64,000 nt of DNA, from NCBI GenBank assembly GCA_031216915.1, contig CM062297.1:545870971-545934970 (forward strand), in the 5' to 3' direction. Shown here in pieces: positions 11,975 to 22,048 of the stretch. Source of the stretch: Pictodentalium vernedei. Lineage: Eukaryota; Mollusca; Scaphopoda; Dentaliida; Dentaliidae. The notes under the pieces are model-generated. The model saw only the letters and a program-made list of their open reading frames with translations. It had not been told where the DNA came from and did not search any database. Position 1 is the first letter of the stretch. Each line of letters begins with the position of its first letter. A program made the translations under genes and the position numbers.

Positions 11975-12403
11975 TTAGCATGTTGACGGTCGTGTCTTCT
12001 CCTTTTTGCGCAAATGTGTTGAACGTTTATCTTTACTTTTGCGAGTTTTTTTTACTTCGGTAAACGTGCTCTCACCACCCAATGTGTTCACGAGTTCGAG
12101 AGAGATTTTTGGATATATGTAACTTCCATAGGGCAATGACAAATCACTCTTGTCGAATTCTCTGTCTTTGGCGATGATGATATTCTGCAGATCGCTTTCG
12201 TACTCATAAAACAAATCGAGTGTAGCTTCATCCAATTTCAAAGGCATGCTATATTTGTCATATTTGTGATCTAAGCCCTTCGTCTCGACCTCGTTCAATT
12301 TGATGGCATTGTGTCATTGTAATCTATAGATTTTACAACCGAGTTTCTTACTCGTTTTGACTCATTTCAATTTCAATTCGCATCTTTTAGGTGTTGTTGT
12401 CAT
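11975..12403 (-). pseudogene. Unknown minus-strand ORF with two in-frame TGA
   Basis: One frame from ATG 12403 to 11975 with TGA after codon 13 and again after 16 more codons. The longest open part starts at 12298 and encodes 107 residues, with LDEATLDLFYEYESDL, LPYGSYIYPKISLELVNTLGG and a Lys/Arg-rich tail. No family is recognised. It faces away from the polymerase gene across an A/T-rich gap and is convergent with the acidic ORF. It may be a decayed Polinton gene. Confidence 0.4.
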
Positions 12404-12892
12404 GATTGATTATTTGTTTTTTTATTTTATAAATTATTGCAAATAATATATATTTTTTTGAATTTTGTGTTTAAATAATTTGTTAAAAAAGTTTGTTTTT
12501 TTTTCTCTCTACATATATAAAAAAAGTTTTTAATTTTAATTTTCTTTAATGTGAAATTTTTTTTTGTAAAAGTGTTTTTTTCTCATTATATATAAATAAA
12601 AAGTTTAAATTTTAACGTCCTTTTTTCTCGTATTAATTCAATTTTTTCTCACGTTAAGGAACATAAAAAATCAATTAATTTTTTTTTTGTATTTTGAATT
12701 TTATGTTTAAATAATAATTTATTTAAAAAAGTTTGTTTTTTTTTCTCTCTATATATATACAAAAAAGTTTTTAATTTTAATTTTTCTTTAATGTGAAATT
12801 TTTTTTGCATATATATAAAAACTATTTTAAAACTTTTTAACAAATTATTATTAAATACAAAATTCCAAAAAAAAAAATATATATTCTTACAA
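12404..12892. promoter_or_regulatory. A/T-rich divergent intergenic region with spaced direct repeats
   Basis: Lies between divergent genes. A block of about 115-125 bp occurs at about 12452-12566 and again at about 12683-12808. Both contain TTTGAATTTT, GTTTAAATAAT, AAAAAAGTTTGTTTTTTTTT, CTCTCTA(C/T)ATATATA and CTTTAATGTGAAATTTTTTT. It is a candidate bidirectional promoter or origin-proximal region; no function is shown. Confidence 0.45.
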
Positions 12893-15173
12893 ATGAAGCA
12901 AACAAATAAAAAAATGGAAAATTTAGATGAGTATACCATACCTCAGTTAAACGAGATTTGTAAAGAATTAAAAATTCCAAATTTCAGAAATCATAGAACC
13001 AAATCAAAAAAAATTAAAGTCATACAGGAGTATCGTTTGCGAGACGATGGAAAGAAAAAAATTGAAAGATCGAAAGTGAACATACTTGAACAGACTCGAA
13101 TTGCAAAAAAGACCAAGCAGATGGCAGTAACGCCTGACGATAGAAAATGAAACGCGAAGCATGATGAAAAATGAAGAGAGATACTTGAGGAGTTACGTAG
13201 TTGGCTCAATGACAAGGCAAACGAAATGTCGATAGCAACGATATAAAAGAATGCTACTGTTGTGAAAAATAAGAAGAAAAAGTTAGTAAAAGGAATCAAA
13301 ATGCCAACATCAAAAAAAACCCAAAAACGTTTCAGTTGCGAAAAATAAGAAGGCGACTAAACAAAAAGCCATCAAAGAACTTCAAGTTTCAAAAGAAAAT
13401 AAAAAACGAAAACGAAAACGAGTGATGCAGTTCAGAATCTAGACAAACAAGATATATCGAACAAAATTCGATGAGCAATCGACAAAGGGAAAGGAGAAGA
13501 ATATGTAGCATGACTCATCATGGAAGCATTCCAATCGAATCCCATAGAATGGGAGAGTGTGATCAAAGGCATTTTTAAAACTTTCGACGTGCTTCCCTCG
13601 TTCAAGAAAGTCAATCCGAAATTGTTCATGGAACGGGTGAAGAAAAAAGTATTGGATTTGTTTCACAAACACATGGACATGGGACTAAAAGTTAAGATGA
13701 TACTCCATTGCGTGATGAATAAAATCGATGTGAATTCTGGCGAGAGCATTCTGGCGAGAGCATTGTGAAAAATGCTTATTTCAGATCTAATGTTGAACCT
13801 GTATTTCGAGGTTCAGATTTATCAGACGTTTTCTAAATGATGAAAGACAAGATGTTAATGTCTCTTGCAAATTATCAACATGAAGGTAGTAATTGGATGT
13901 TCGATGAGGTGTTGAAACTCGAAATTCATCTAACTAAAAACGATTCGTTGAAAGCGTCTTCCTACGTGGAATTAACATATTTCTTAGCTAAAAAAAGGCA
14001 GTGATCGACGTGAGAAATAAAGATGATCAGTGTTTTAAATGGGCAGTCCGCTTTATACCCCGTCAAAATGCACTCCGATAGAGTTTCTTGTTATGAGGAG
14101 ACTTCTAAAAATCTTGATTGGACCAGAGTGACTTTTCCAACGCCGTTAAAACACATCAAACGTTTCGAGGTTCAAAATCCTACCATAGCGGTGAACGTCT
14201 TGGGATATGACGAGAAAAAACGAATGATCTATCCTCTCAGACAGACTTCGTATCTCGAAAGAGAAAAGACGATTATTTTATTATTGATTTCGAATGGTGA
14301 CAATCGTCATTATTGTTGGGTTAAACATCTGAGCCAATTACTGTTGAGACAAAATAATAAACATAAATATGTTTATGTTGCAACTGCATGAACGTGTTTC
14401 ACAGCAAAAAATCGCTAGCGAAACATCAGGAATATTGCAACAAAAATCAAGGTGTCAGAGTTGAAATGCCTAAAGCCAAAACCATCATGAACTTTCAAAA
14501 TCACAATAGAAGGTTAAAAGTACCATTCGTCGTGTACGCCGATTTCGAATGCTTCACCATGAAAATGAGTTCCTGCCAACCCGATGCTCTTCGAAGTTAT
14601 GTTGAAAGATATCAAAAACACATGCCTTTGGGCTATTGCATTTACGTGAAATGTGCATTCGACTCACAACACGACATGGGTCCCTTCCCCTACACGAAAC
14701 GGTGCGAAGATGACGACGTGGCTCAAAGGTTTGTGGAAAAGTTAGAATCAAAAATTCAAATTTTAAACAATAAATTCAAAACTCCGACGAAAATGATCAT
14801 CATGCGAGAGCAGCAGGACGAAAATAACAGAGCCATCGAATGTCATATATGCAGACAATCGTTCAATGAGAATTTGGAGAAAAATAAGAAGGTCAGAGAC
14901 CATGATCATTACATGGCTCTGTATCATGGTCCGGCTCACCGTAAGTATAATTTAAAATATCGAGATGCCACATTCTATCCGGTGATATTTCACAATCTCT
15001 CGGGTTATGACAGTCATCTGCTCGTGAAAAATCTTGGCATCTCCCACGAAGAATTAATTTGCATCGCAAACAGCGAAGAAAGATACATTACCTTAATGAA
15101 ATGGAAGGTCGTGGAGAAGAAAAGAGTAATCGATGGAGAGACGTTGGAAAACAGAAATGAAATTCATTCGTAG
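12893..15173 (+). pseudogene. polB: Protein-primed family B DNA polymerase, N-terminal half, multiply broken
   Basis: The N-terminal part is SAP-like (YTIPQLNEICKELKIPN) and is followed by a Lys-rich linker with several in-frame TGA (for example 13148, 13172, and before AIDKGKGEE and LIMEAF). A small duplication near 13750 (ATTCTGGCGAGAGC twice) shifts the frame, two shifts lie around 13990-14055, and another lies near 14370. Diagnostic blocks are CFKWAV, VNVLGYDEKKRMIYPLR, a CxxC-H-C zinc-finger-like CNCMNVFHSKKSLAKH, the Exo I motif VYADFEC (near 14537), and HNLSGYDSHL (near 14993, Exo II). The gene stops at 15173, where inverted sequence begins, so the polymerase palm motifs are missing. 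It copied the element's DNA; this copy is dead. Confidence 0.85.
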
Positions 15174-15355
15174 AGGCATACTTCGGAAGCGGCTTTCTTA
15201 CCAGCATCCAAAGCCGTCTTCTTACCGACCTCAAACGCGGTCGATGCGAGTTTTCTACCCGCATCGCCCGTGAACGCTCGCATTATAGAATCGACGATGC
15301 CAGAACCGCCTTGAACGTAAGTCCTGACGTATCCCCTGTTCTTTATCACCAACAT
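15164..15355 (-). pseudogene. Small basic core-like protein, right inverted copy, 3'-truncated
   Basis: 63 codons from ATG 15355 (MLVIKNRGYVRTYVQGGSG), matching the left copy at 8215 but retaining its start. The gene is cut after AASEV at about 15173, where polymerase sequence in the opposite orientation begins; the last codons are chimeric. It lies directly downstream of the intact DUF8207-like gene on the same strand, the same order as at the left end. Confidence 0.65.
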
Positions 15356-15500
15356 ATTTTATTTTTATGATATATTTTTGTTTTTTTCACTGGTAAATCG
15401 TTTTTGCCGTTTAAATACTTTTATTATTCTAGTGTAAGAATTTACTGTTTTATTTTTTGTTTGTTTGTTTGTTTGTTTCTCTCTACTTATTATATACACA
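15356..15500. promoter_or_regulatory. A/T-rich gap homologous to 8114-8214
   Basis: The minus strand contains TAAGTAGAGAGAAACAAAC, CAGTAAATTCTTACACTAGA and GTATTTAAACGGCAAAAACG, each with a counterpart in the left arm. The conservation shows that the inverted duplication covers both genes and the gap. Confidence 0.6.
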
Positions 15501-16406
15501 TCAATCCTTCAATTCGTTCATCAGCCTTTTATACTGGTTTTTATTCAAAACCTTCTGTCTTAACAATTCATCAGATATAGCAACTATCTGATTATCTAAT
15601 CCTGTGTTACCAGCCTGTCTGCTCGCCATCAACAAACTCAATCTCTGAGACAGAGCGTCGGAATCGCTCGGAAGAAAAGTGGTTTTCACCCCTTTGCCAG
15701 TCACCGATTCGACGAACTTCTTGTTCATATCCCATATGGGTTTCACCACTTTTGTCCACTTGTAACCTCTGTTGGCTTTGGGTCTCGTCTCTCTGGCATC
15801 GTTATTTCTCATCATGGCGTGGGTCTGAACCAGAATGTCTCCGTAATTATCGAAATCCTGTTCCGTGTAATCGCCGGGCTTGTCGTAAAGGAGCAATTTG
15901 CGCAGACCATCAGTTACTTTATACTTATTCGAACCCACGATCAATTCATCATCGTCAATTTCTACTTCTGTGTCTCCCACAAAAGTTCTACCCTCAGAAT
16001 CCTTATAAATTCCATACGACTGATCTCTCTTACCACCATCATCATCGGACGATGCGACGCTACTAGTGGTGATAGTCGAAGCTGTATCGTCGCTCTCGCT
16101 CATATCTGTTTGAATTCCCATGGGAACGTAATCCGGTGTAGATTGAACGGAATACCGATTTCCAAAACTAGGAGGCAACGAACCCATTCTCAAAGAACTC
16201 TCCTTTATGGGTCTCAATTCTTCGACTATCTCCTTCCTGCTTCGCTCTTGACCCTCCGTCACGGGTTTAAATATTTTTGTGGTTTCACGTTTGAGTTCCA
16301 TCTCACCAAGATGTCTGCCCCTATCAGCTGACTGAATCCCCTTCTTAGCACGTTCATACTCGCCTAAAATTAGATCTCGATGTCTAGGATCCATCTGTAA
16401 AAACAT
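15501..16406 (-). CDS. DUF8207-like Polinton protein, right copy (intact)
   Basis: 301 codons, ATG 16406 to stop 15501, with no stops or shifts. It has a basic helical N terminus (MFLQMDPRHRD, LGEYERAKKG), ELRPIKESSL, an acidic Ser/Thr stretch (DMSESDDTASTITT), then YGIYKDSEGRTFVGDTEV, DELIVGSNKYKVTDGLRKL, DNYGDILVQTHAMMRN, KWTKVVKPIWDMN and a C-terminal helical region with SQRLSLLMASRQAGNTG. No signal peptide or membrane segment is seen. The left copy at 7160 has three stops. The family resemblance (DUF8207) is from memory, and the function is unknown. It is the only well-preserved recognised gene of this element, which suggests recombination with a younger relative or retention. Confidence 0.75.
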   Translation of the reverse strand: MFLQMDPRHRDLILGEYERAKKGIQSADRGRHLGEMELKRETTKIFKPVTEGQERSRKEIVEELRPIKESSLRMGSLPPSFGNRYSVQSTPDYVPMGIQTDMSESDDTASTITTSSVASSDDDGGKRDQSYGIYKDSEGRTFVGDTEVEIDDDELIVGSNKYKVTDGLRKLLLYDKPGDYTEQDFDNYGDILVQTHAMMRNNDARETRPKANRGYKWTKVVKPIWDMNKKFVESVTGKGVKTTFLPSDSDALSQRLSLLMASRQAGNTGLDNQIVAISDELLRQKVLNKNQYKRLMNELKD

Positions 16407-17500
16407 CTTTCGTTTTAATTGTTTTTATTATTTTCAAAATTAAATGTTTAATTATATTTTTATGTTTTAAGTAATAAAAATCTTTCCATCTTTAATATAA
16501 TAAACTGACTGTTAATCGAATTGGTGAAGTTTAAGAATACGTTTAAACAGTACATGACAAACCGGTTTCTAATTTAACGCATTTTAGTTTTCTTTTGTAT
16601 GTTGAAACTGTTCAATTTTAACGCTGAGAACTTATTTCATCTCTCTCTGATTGCTATCATGAATATATTAAAAATTTACCACTCAAAAACCTAATTGAGC
16701 GGAAAATGCGTTTTAAACATTCCACTAAGTGTTTGACTCTTCGAACAATATCCCCCAAAACTCAATTTCTATTCGTCTCATTCAAGACAAAACGCTATCC
16801 GTCTCATCAAGACAAAACATGAATGTCTATAATACAGACCATATTCATAATCGACTCTTTTTGAACAAAAACCTCATTCAATCATAACGATAACATGTGT
16901 TAGTTTTACTTCTGGAAGACGTGACAGCGGGCTCGCGAATTTCTAACACACCGACAACACTCTTCGTTCAGATCGAGTTTATGAGAATCGAGCGATCCGA
17001 TCGGTCAATTGGCGGAGAATCGAGCGATCCGATCGGTCGATTAGCTGAGTTTGGGAGTTCCCATAGTGGGGAATTCCCCTAATGACGTCATAAATGGGAA
17101 AAACCCACCGCCTCAAAACAATGGAGAGTTCTGGACCACTGGTCTAGAATCCGCAGACCGTTTTTTGATGATAGCCCAGAATTTTTTGCTCGCGTTCACC
17201 AACGATGGATCGATGGTCTGATCTGCGATGGGAACGTCGACAAAAAATTTTAAAGTAAAAGATAAAAGTGAAGATGTACAATTTCACCTTTTTTTAAAAA
17301 CGCGCGTTCACCACGAGTATTTGAACGTTAAAAGTGCGATCTAGGAATCACAAAAAACATGGGGGATTCAAGACCACTGTACATTTTTGTGAACAAGCGT
17401 GCGATTTAACACTGAATTCCTCGTTGGTGAACGCATCGTGTACGTATGTTGTACACGTACATGTACAAAGTGGTAGTAAACTCTCCTATGGGCTGTGTTT
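16407..17500. repeat. Right terminal region of the Polinton-like element
   Basis: Non-coding and partly the inverse of 6130-7159. Next to the gene it is A/T-rich. It contains two 32-bp tandem units with GAATCGAGCGATCCGATCGG at 16983-17049, TGACGTCAT at about 17083, and near 17440-17465 GTACGTATGTTGTACACGTA followed by CATGTAC. The element's outer end probably lies near 17480-17500. Confidence 0.45.
16983..17049. repeat. Two 32-bp direct repeats in the Polinton right arm
   Basis: GAGAATCGAGCGATCCGATC occurs at 16983 and 17015. The inner CGATCCGATCGG part has a counterpart in the left arm near 6262, so this may be a terminal binding site; that is an inference. Confidence 0.7.
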
Positions 17501-18234
17501 GCGTACCAGCAGCACCCAAAGTTAAGAGGAGAAATCAACGTAAGTGGAAGTAGAATTCACTAAGAATTATTTTTGTAAGTAATAAGCGTATTCAAAAAAC
17601 AAACCTTAACCCGTTTTGGGCTGGATAAACAATGATACCCATCAAAAGCTTAAAATTCATGTTCTCCCTGGTTTTCTCTGAAAACATCTCGTATATAGAT
17701 TTTAAGGAAAAATGGTCATTCGCACTTTTTGGTTTGAAATTACAAGTTGCATGAATAAATATTTCATGCTAGCATTTGTTAACCCTCTACAAGCTACCAG
17801 ACATCAATATTTTGGATACTTTTGAGATAAAATGGACCATTTTCAAATAGACACAGCACTCAGTGGGTATGTGTCAAACAAACATAACTCACTTTGTCGG
17901 TCATTAACTTGTCGGACGACGATATTGATATTAACCCACTCCACCGTTAATGATGGTTTATAGCTAAACAATTTTTTTTATTAAACTGAGTCATTTGAGA
18001 CTACTATACTCACCTCTCTCTTAACATCAATGAAGGAACTTCGGTGAGACAGTTAAAAACAATTCATCAGACACTGTGGGGTCATGAAAATCATGGAATC
18101 TCATTGGAAAAAGCCATGATTCTCCAGAATCATAAAGTCTAGTTGCATATATGTTTTGGTAATGTGACAAAGAAGGCGAAGATAAAATTTTAACATTGAC
18201 TGTTCAAAGTTTTACTAATCCATGTGCATTAACA
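17501..18234. other. Unassigned host non-coding stretch
   Basis: No gene, RNA or repeat recognised. Confidence 0.4.
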
Positions 18235-18430
18235 TAACGTAACAATGGCGTTACAACATGGACGATCACGCGCGCTACCATGAAAACACATGTGACACCA
18301 ACCATGTCCGGCACTGTGACGTCACTTCCAGGATCCCGAAGATTTGATGTCAAACGACCCTGATAAACAACTGGCGCCTTTTATAGTGGCTACGTGAACG
18401 GTCATGATGTGAAGTCATAGTCCCGTTGCA
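18235..18430 (+). repeat. Dispersed repeat with ACAATGG and CACG motifs (diverged copy)
   Basis: It resembles 29815-30090 and 35575-35850 through AACAATGGCGTTACAACATGG, CACGCGCGCTACCAT, TGACGTCAC and ATGATGTGAAGTCATAG. Homology is loose. Confidence 0.4.
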
Positions 18431-18719
18431 TGATATGACGGAATAGCGTATGATGTTTCACCAAGTTTTTAGCCATGTTCTGACATTATTGTCACAGTAA
18501 CAAGTACGGTGATTGCGCACGCACATCACACGTAGTAAAGCATACGTTATTCAGCAGCATACTTCCTTCAACAAAGTAACACAAACGCCAAAATTCTGTG
18601 CAGCAACCTTGGCTTACAGCAAATGCTTATATTCGCCCAGCTAGTGTTCCTGTTCTTGTAATCCTTGAACACTAAACCAAGCGTTTTTTGTTGTTGTTCT
18701 GGTTAAACATTTTCAGTTT
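18431..18719. other. Unassigned spacer
   Basis: No recognisable feature. It may include the start of the segmental duplication. Confidence 0.35.
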
Positions 18720-18861
18720 TCCTTAAACCATAGAGACATAAAATCTTCATGGACTTACGACCCCCATCTATACTCACCCCTTCTCCCTTTTCCTATGGTA
18801 AAATTACAGAATCTGTCTTCGGATTCTCACGCAACTTCAGCTGAATGTAGTAATTAATTTA

Positions 18862-19112
18862 TTTACCCCTTTACCCAGCGTAACGGTAAAAACCGGCCAG
18901 GGCTATTCACAAAAAATGCCATTCAGTTTTCATTATTGTTTCATTTTTTTGCCACAAAAACATAGCTTATGACTCCTCATTGGAATGAACTCGTTGAGCT
19001 CGTTCCATTGAGGGGTCATAAGCTATGTTTTTGACGCAAAAAATGGAAAAAAACTTACTCAATAATTTTGTTTGCAAGCGTCGCCTGCTTTTCATGTTAG
19101 GTAAAGGGTTAT
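18862..19112. mobile_element. piggyBac-type MITE, copy 4
   Basis: The left end is CCCTTTACCCAGCG and the right end TTAGGTAAAGGG; the flanking TTAA is partly decayed. Palindrome arms CATAGCTTATGAC and GTCATAAGCTATG surround GAACTCGTTGAGCTCGTTC. It is inserted in segmental duplication copy 1 only. Confidence 0.75.
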
Positions 19113-19139
19113 TTATTTTTTGGGTTTTAACTACACTTT

Positions 19140-19465
19140 CGACAGCCAGGGCCACCTTATGTCGGACAGTTTTACGGGTGGAAGAAGCCGGAGTACCCGG
19201 AGAGAACCACAGAGTAACGGCGAGCAACTGTCAGACTCCCCAACGTGCTCCACACAGGCAGGGTTAGCATTGGTTGTAGACAAGTGCACCATTGATGTGT
19301 AGTACACCTTAGTACACAACGCCACCAAGCCGCCACGTGGAGAGTCGGGATAAAGTGCCTTGCCCAATGACACAATGCGATTGCCCCAGGCGGTGATCGA
19401 ATCGTGGACCTTTCGGTTTGAAGTCTAATGCCGTAACCATTGATCCACCGTGCTCCCTGTAGTAA
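19140..19465 (-). repeat. tRNA-derived SINE with head
   Basis: On the minus strand it starts GGGAGCACGGTGGATCAATG (box-A-like region) and continues to CCACGATTCGATCACC (box-B-like, GATTCGA). It then runs through the core shared with the copies at 4.5, 5.7 and 23.7 kb and ends near the GTAAAACTGTCCGACATA block. A tRNA-like promoter head plus a common core is the layout of a tRNA-derived SINE. The Tc1 element begins immediately next to its 5' end. Confidence 0.7.
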
Positions 19466-19469
19466 AAAA

Positions 19470-20985
19470 TATACTGAGTCAAAAAAGAAAGTTTTATAGA
19501 AACAAATATGAAAAATAGCATAAATAATGAAATATAATAGTTCTAATGTTGCATGTTTGTGGACAAGAAGTCGTGCAAAGAGTTTAATGACATGTTGTTG
19601 CTGTCCACCCAACCGTATACAATTTTGCTAAGGATTTCAAAATAGCACGTGCTACCCGAGAATGTCAAATTGAATGGGTGACCGACCATTTTCTTTGTGT
19701 TATTGCTAGAGAGCCTGGGTTATTGTGAAAACACGCTAGTTTTTGTCTTCCGACATTTTGAAAAATGCTAAGGTTCACCGAAAGTCAGAGGTTGCGTGCC
19801 ATTGGTATGCATGAGGCTGGGATACCTCCAGATGAGCTCGCTGCTGAGTTCAGAGTCACTGTGGCCACTATTTACCGTCTCATTAGAAGGTATAGAACCA
19901 CTGGATCTACTGCCGACTGACCGCGTTTAGGTCGACCAAGAGTTACGACCCCTGCACAAGACCGACACATCAGGACGTCACACTTGCGGGATCGCTTCCT
20001 TCCGACGACGAGGACAGCAGCAATTACTCCTGGTAGAACTAACAATAGAATTAGTGCACAAACTGTCCGCAACAGACTTGCTGAACACGGCATCCGAAGT
20101 AGGCGTCCATACCAGGGACCAATCCTTACCCAACATCATCGTACTGTCAGAATGGAATGGGTACGTCAGCGTGTTCGCTGGACTCAGCGGCGTTGGAGCA
20201 CAGTTCGTTTTAGTGATGAATCACGATTTTGTCTACGGCGCGCTGATGGTAGGGCAAGAGTGTATCGTCGACGAGGAGAACGGTTTTCTGATGTTTGCGT
20301 GTGGGAATGCGACCGTTTCGGTGGGGGCAGTGTAATGGTTTGGGCAGGAATTTCCTTGCACCATCGAACGCAGTTGATCTTCATCGATGGTAATCTGAAC
20401 GGACAGCGATATGGGGACGAAATTCTTATCGCTGTTGTTGTCCCGTTGTTCAACGCTAACGTTGGATTGCAGTTATTCTAGCAAGACAATGCCCGATGTC
20501 ACGTGGCGTGTATTTGTCGTGGCTTTCTTGAGGAGCAGAGCATCGGACTTCTTCCCTGGCCCCCACTTTCGCCAGATTTGTCGCCAATCGAGCATATTTG
20601 GGATCAATTGGACCGTCGGGTACGACTTCATGATCTTCAGACGTTAGGCGATTTACGTGATGTTCTAAGGCAGGAGTGGAACGCATTACCACAGGGTAAC
20701 ATCCAGAGACTTATCAGGTCCATGCGCCGTCCCTGTCTTGTCATCCAAGGGGCAAACGGTGGACATACACGCTATTGACTGCATGTGCGAACTTTTCATT
20801 TCACCCCATGTCTGAATTGCGACGTCCTGACGTGACGCTGGCAACAGTAAGAACATGAAATTATGCAAATTCATACAGTTAGACTCGAAATTGAATTTAG
20901 AATAATTTGTTTGAGATTAAATTCGATAATAATAAAAAATAATGGGCCTCGAAGTTTATTATACTTTCTTTTTTGACTCAGTGTA
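19470..20985 (+). mobile_element. Complete Tc1-type transposon (non-autonomous by decay)
   Basis: The terminal inverted repeats ACTGAGTCAAAAAAGAAAGT (from 19473) and its reverse complement (ending 20982) are identical over 20 bp, with TA at both outer ends as expected for Tc1/mariner target duplication. It is 1.5 kb and contains one transposase gene. Confidence 0.9.
19765..20778 (+). pseudogene. Tc1 transposase (DD34E), two in-frame stops
   Basis: One uninterrupted frame of 337 codons apart from TGA at 19918 and TAG at 20479. The N-terminal helix-turn-helix region contains MLRFTESQRLRAIGMHEAG and VTVATIYRLIRRYR. A GRPR-type hook (LGRPRV) follows the first stop, and a second HTH-like part is ISAQTVRNRLAEHGIRSRRP. 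The catalytic acids are D in FSDESRF, D in QDNARCH (directly after the second stop) and E in PIEHIWD, with 34 residues between the last two, which defines DD34E. Both stops are single changes from sense codons (Arg CGA and Gln CAG are likely), so the copy died recently. Cut-and-paste transposition was its function. Confidence 0.9.
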
Positions 20986-21425
20986 GTTGGCTTCAAGTTT
21001 TTACTTTGCTCTATATGCACTGTCTTTCCGTTTAATTTCATTGTTTTCGCTTCAGAGAAAAGACACAATTTATGTACAATCCATCTGATATACAAAAAAA
21101 TACTTGCATGCCTCGAGGTGTTCATGGGTGGTGCAAAAATGACGTTTAATCCCCGTTAATTTACATATAAATCAACCATTTCAAAAAGTAACAAAGCGGT
21201 GTAATTGAAAACGTTTTTATGCATGGTTGATTCTTCAAAGACAATTATTTCCTCATATTGGATGTCCGTCTGATGGACTAAACTGATGGACTGAACGAAT
21301 ACCACCTATTTACAGAAATCGGAAATACACGATGAACGTACAATTATTCACGGGTACGACATTTACTACCCCGCCTGCTAAACAGTTTCTAACAGACCGG
21401 AATATTCTACCAGCTAAAACAAATG

Positions 21426-21676
21426 TTAACCCTTTACCCAACGTAACGGCCAAAACCGGCCAGCGCTATTCTCAAAAATCGCCAATTAATTTTCAAAATA
21501 TTTTCATTTTTTGTCTCAAAAACATAGGTTATGACCCCTCGTTGGAACGAGCTCGACGAGCTCGTTCCAACGAGGGGTCATAACCTATGTTTTTGAGACA
21601 AAAAATGAAAAAAATTAGTTATTCAAGAATTTTTTTTGCAAGTGTCGTCTGCTTTTCATGTTAGGTAAAGGGTTAA
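21426..21676. mobile_element. piggyBac-type MITE, copy 5 (best preserved)
   Basis: Perfect TTAA at both ends, left end CCCTTTACCCAACG, right end TTAGGTAAAGGG. The centre is a perfect palindrome of 51-base arms (21505-21555 and 21557-21607) around a single A. A paralogous insertion lies at 33618 in segmental duplication copy 2, so this insertion predates the duplication. Confidence 0.9.
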
Positions 21677-22048
21677 GTGCAGTTTCTCATGAAACTTTCC
21701 TTTTCCTGTATCAATTCATATCTTGTGAATCCATGGGGATCACCCTCCGCAGAGCTCATTCGAAGAAATCACAAAATTCTGATTGGGCCGAAGAATAAAA
21801 CAGCTAAAAAATTTTTTAAAAAAACATCTTCGAACAAAAGGTTAAGAGGTTAGCTTTATGAATCACTTCTATGACACGACCGCCCCATTAACTTTATTTC
21901 AGTCGCCTTCGGGTACTCAATCGATTGCTGTGTTCCGACTTGTCACTAATGGTCTCTCTGTTTACATCACACCTCTTGCAACTAAGACAGATCGCAGTCT
22001 GTTCGCAGTATTGGATGACAGTGTGAGAAAAGGTTCGGACCATTCGTA
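21677..22048 (+). promoter_or_regulatory. Upstream region of the TMEM26-like exon
   Basis: It is conserved with the region before 34234, including TCAATCGATTGCTGTGTTCCGA, CAGTGTGAGAAAAGGTTCGGAC and TTCGTAATGGGAAAT. This is probably promoter/5' UTR. No TATA box is evident. Confidence 0.4.

Larger units (their letters stand above)
6130..17500. mobile_element. Degraded Polinton/Maverick (adintovirus-like) element
   Basis: About 11.4 kb carrying a viral-type gene set: protein-primed family B DNA polymerase, FtsK/HerA-type packaging ATPase, a minor-capsid-like gene and small core-like genes. The outer ends are distantly inverted copies of each other: near 6150-6200 there is a GTACACGTAC-rich near-palindrome followed by ATTCAGTGTTAAATC, and near 17405-17470 the reverse complement holds the same two blocks. 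The two ends also carry inverted copies of the same two genes. Almost all left-side genes are broken by stops and frameshifts. No double-jelly-roll major capsid gene, retroviral-type integrase or adenain-type protease is visible. Exact ends and target duplication cannot be fixed by eye. Confidence 0.75.

Noticed and set aside
7235-13174. Alternative genetic code reading TGA as sense
   Set aside because: TAG, TAA and frameshifts also occur in the same genes, and the intact right-hand paralogue uses no internal TGA.
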